A stretch of 64,000 nt of DNA from Caldilineaceae bacterium. Its GTDB lineage: Bacteria; Chloroflexota; Anaerolineae; Caldilineales; Caldilineaceae. The notes below the pieces were generated by a model. It was not told the origin of the DNA. It made no database searches and worked only from the letters and a program-made list of their open reading frames with translations. Made by a program: the position numbers and the translations under genes. The stretch spans positions 1 to 64,000 of the forward strand of contig JACKBA010000015.1 of the NCBI GenBank assembly GCA_020634815.1, given 5' to 3'. Every line of letters starts with the position of its first letter. The stretch's first letter is position 1. Positions 63,362 through 64,000 of the stretch are shown piece by piece.

Positions 63362-64000
63362 ATGAGCAACAACCCAATCCGGATCTTTCTCGTCGACGAT
63401 AGCCCCTATTTTCTCGACGTGGCGCGCGAGTTTCTCCAATATCAGAACGCACTTACGGTTGTCGGTGTTGCCAGTGACGCCGAAGCGGCCGTGACGCAGG
63501 CGCTGGCACTCGCTCCCGACGTGATCCTGCTCGACCTGAACCTGGAGCGTTCGTCGGGGCTGCGGCTCATCCCGGTCTTCAAAGCACAGTTGCCCACGGC
63601 CAAAGTCATCATTTTGACCATCATGGAGGAGAGTGGCTACCGAACTGCCGCCATGATGGCCGGCGCCGACGCGTTCGTGCACAAGTCCGCGATGACGCAA
63701 ACGCTGGTGACGGCAATCCTCGACGTTGTGCGGCAGGAGGACGGCGAACAGAGTAGTGGGCAGGCTGCTGCCAGGTCTCTGCCGCCGGGCGAGCGTTCGA
63801 CGAACTGCTTCGAGCGGCTGGTCGAACATGTACCGGACCTGATCTACCGGTACGAATTTGTGCCGCAGCGCGGCTTTGCCTATGTCAGCCCGTCGGCTAC
63901 TGCCATGACCGGCTATACCGCTGAGGAACACTACGCCGACCCGGACCTGGGGTTCAAACTGATTCATCCCGAGGATCGTCACCTGCTCGACCGGCTGTCG
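63362..64000 (+). CDS. Response regulator with REC then PAS domain (3' end outside window)
   Basis: From ATG 63362 the frame stays open for 213 codons to the edge. Residues 6-125 are a receiver domain (VDDSPYF, phospho-acceptor D58 in ILLDLNLERSSG, KSA near residue 111). From about residue 145 a PAS domain begins: FERLVEHVPDLIYRYEF, YVSPSATAMTGYTAEE, IHPEDRHLL. A kinase, cyclase or other output domain may follow beyond the edge. It lies 115 bp after the NarL-type gene; whether it belongs to the same transcript is unclear. The missing end prevents a firm functional call. Confidence 0.88.
   Translation, partial: MSNNPIRIFLVDDSPYFLDVAREFLQYQNALTVVGVASDAEAAVTQALALAPDVILLDLNLERSSGLRLIPVFKAQLPTAKVIILTIMEESGYRTAAMMAGADAFVHKSAMTQTLVTAILDVVRQEDGEQSSGQAAARSLPPGERSTNCFERLVEHVPDLIYRYEFVPQRGFAYVSPSATAMTGYTAEEHYADPDLGFKLIHPEDRHLLDRLS

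Overview
The window is high-GC DNA coding densely on both strands. No rRNA, tRNA, CRISPR array, phage gene or transposase was recognised. Four traits suggest a Chloroflexota bacterium of the Anaerolineae/Caldilineae type: several ArnT/PMT-like GT39 proteins with an added C-terminal beta-sandwich, a giant DUF11/FG-GAP surface protein whose C-terminus ends in an FLP-type tail, many sugar-dehydrogenase and TIM-barrel-isomerase pairs, and dispersed hairpin repeats. This placement is an inference from gene content, not from a marker gene.

Region 1 (1-12596, minus strand) is one tightly packed operon of nine genes that runs off the left edge. It encodes several GT2/GT4 glycosyltransferases (two of them double-domain), two proteins of unclear function, a three-part protein (acyl-AMP ligase + acyl carrier protein + lipid A-type acyltransferase), a PqqD-like protein and an HprK-like P-loop kinase. 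It probably builds an acylated glycoconjugate and is the best candidate here for an undescribed system.

Region 2 (12693-28274) holds a GNAT acetyltransferase, an aldo/keto reductase, a TumE-like toxin-antitoxin pair, a Tat-lipoprotein DUF362 protein and five large polytopic membrane proteins. Four of the five (13626-16253, 19250-21826, 21823-24075, 24078-26177) carry related C-terminal sandwich domains. The fifth (26412-28274) is divergent from the others.

Region 3 (28360-32346) contains two convergent genes with many frameshifts: a hypothetical protein and a FAD/Fe-S (D-lactate dehydrogenase-like) oxidoreductase. The flanking genes are intact, so this is either local decay or poor local assembly. 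Small intact genes follow (DUF2277, a YqhA-type membrane protein, a small membrane protein, a Gfo/Idh/MocA oxidoreductase). Next come four 88-bp-spaced hairpin repeats that abut an ALDH7-type aldehyde dehydrogenase.

Region 4 (37118-48751) carries a 2061-residue secreted DUF11 + beta-propeller protein with a clear terminator, a sugar-binding lipoprotein paired with a hybrid histidine kinase (LuxP/LuxQ-like, no transporter genes), and a Tat-exported sulfatase.

Region 5 (48773-60898) is sugar metabolism. A minus operon (SIS protein, shikimate-dehydrogenase-like, MetE-like, PfkB kinase) diverges from a plus pair (Gfo/Idh/MocA + TIM-barrel isomerase). Then come a small EF-hand-like secreted protein, an XRE-cupin regulator coupled to a Crp/Fnr regulator, a 55-residue Cys-rich membrane peptide, and a second minus cluster of two isomerases around a dehydrogenase.

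Region 6 (61151-64000) is a NarX/NarL-like two-component pair followed by a REC-PAS protein cut by the right edge.
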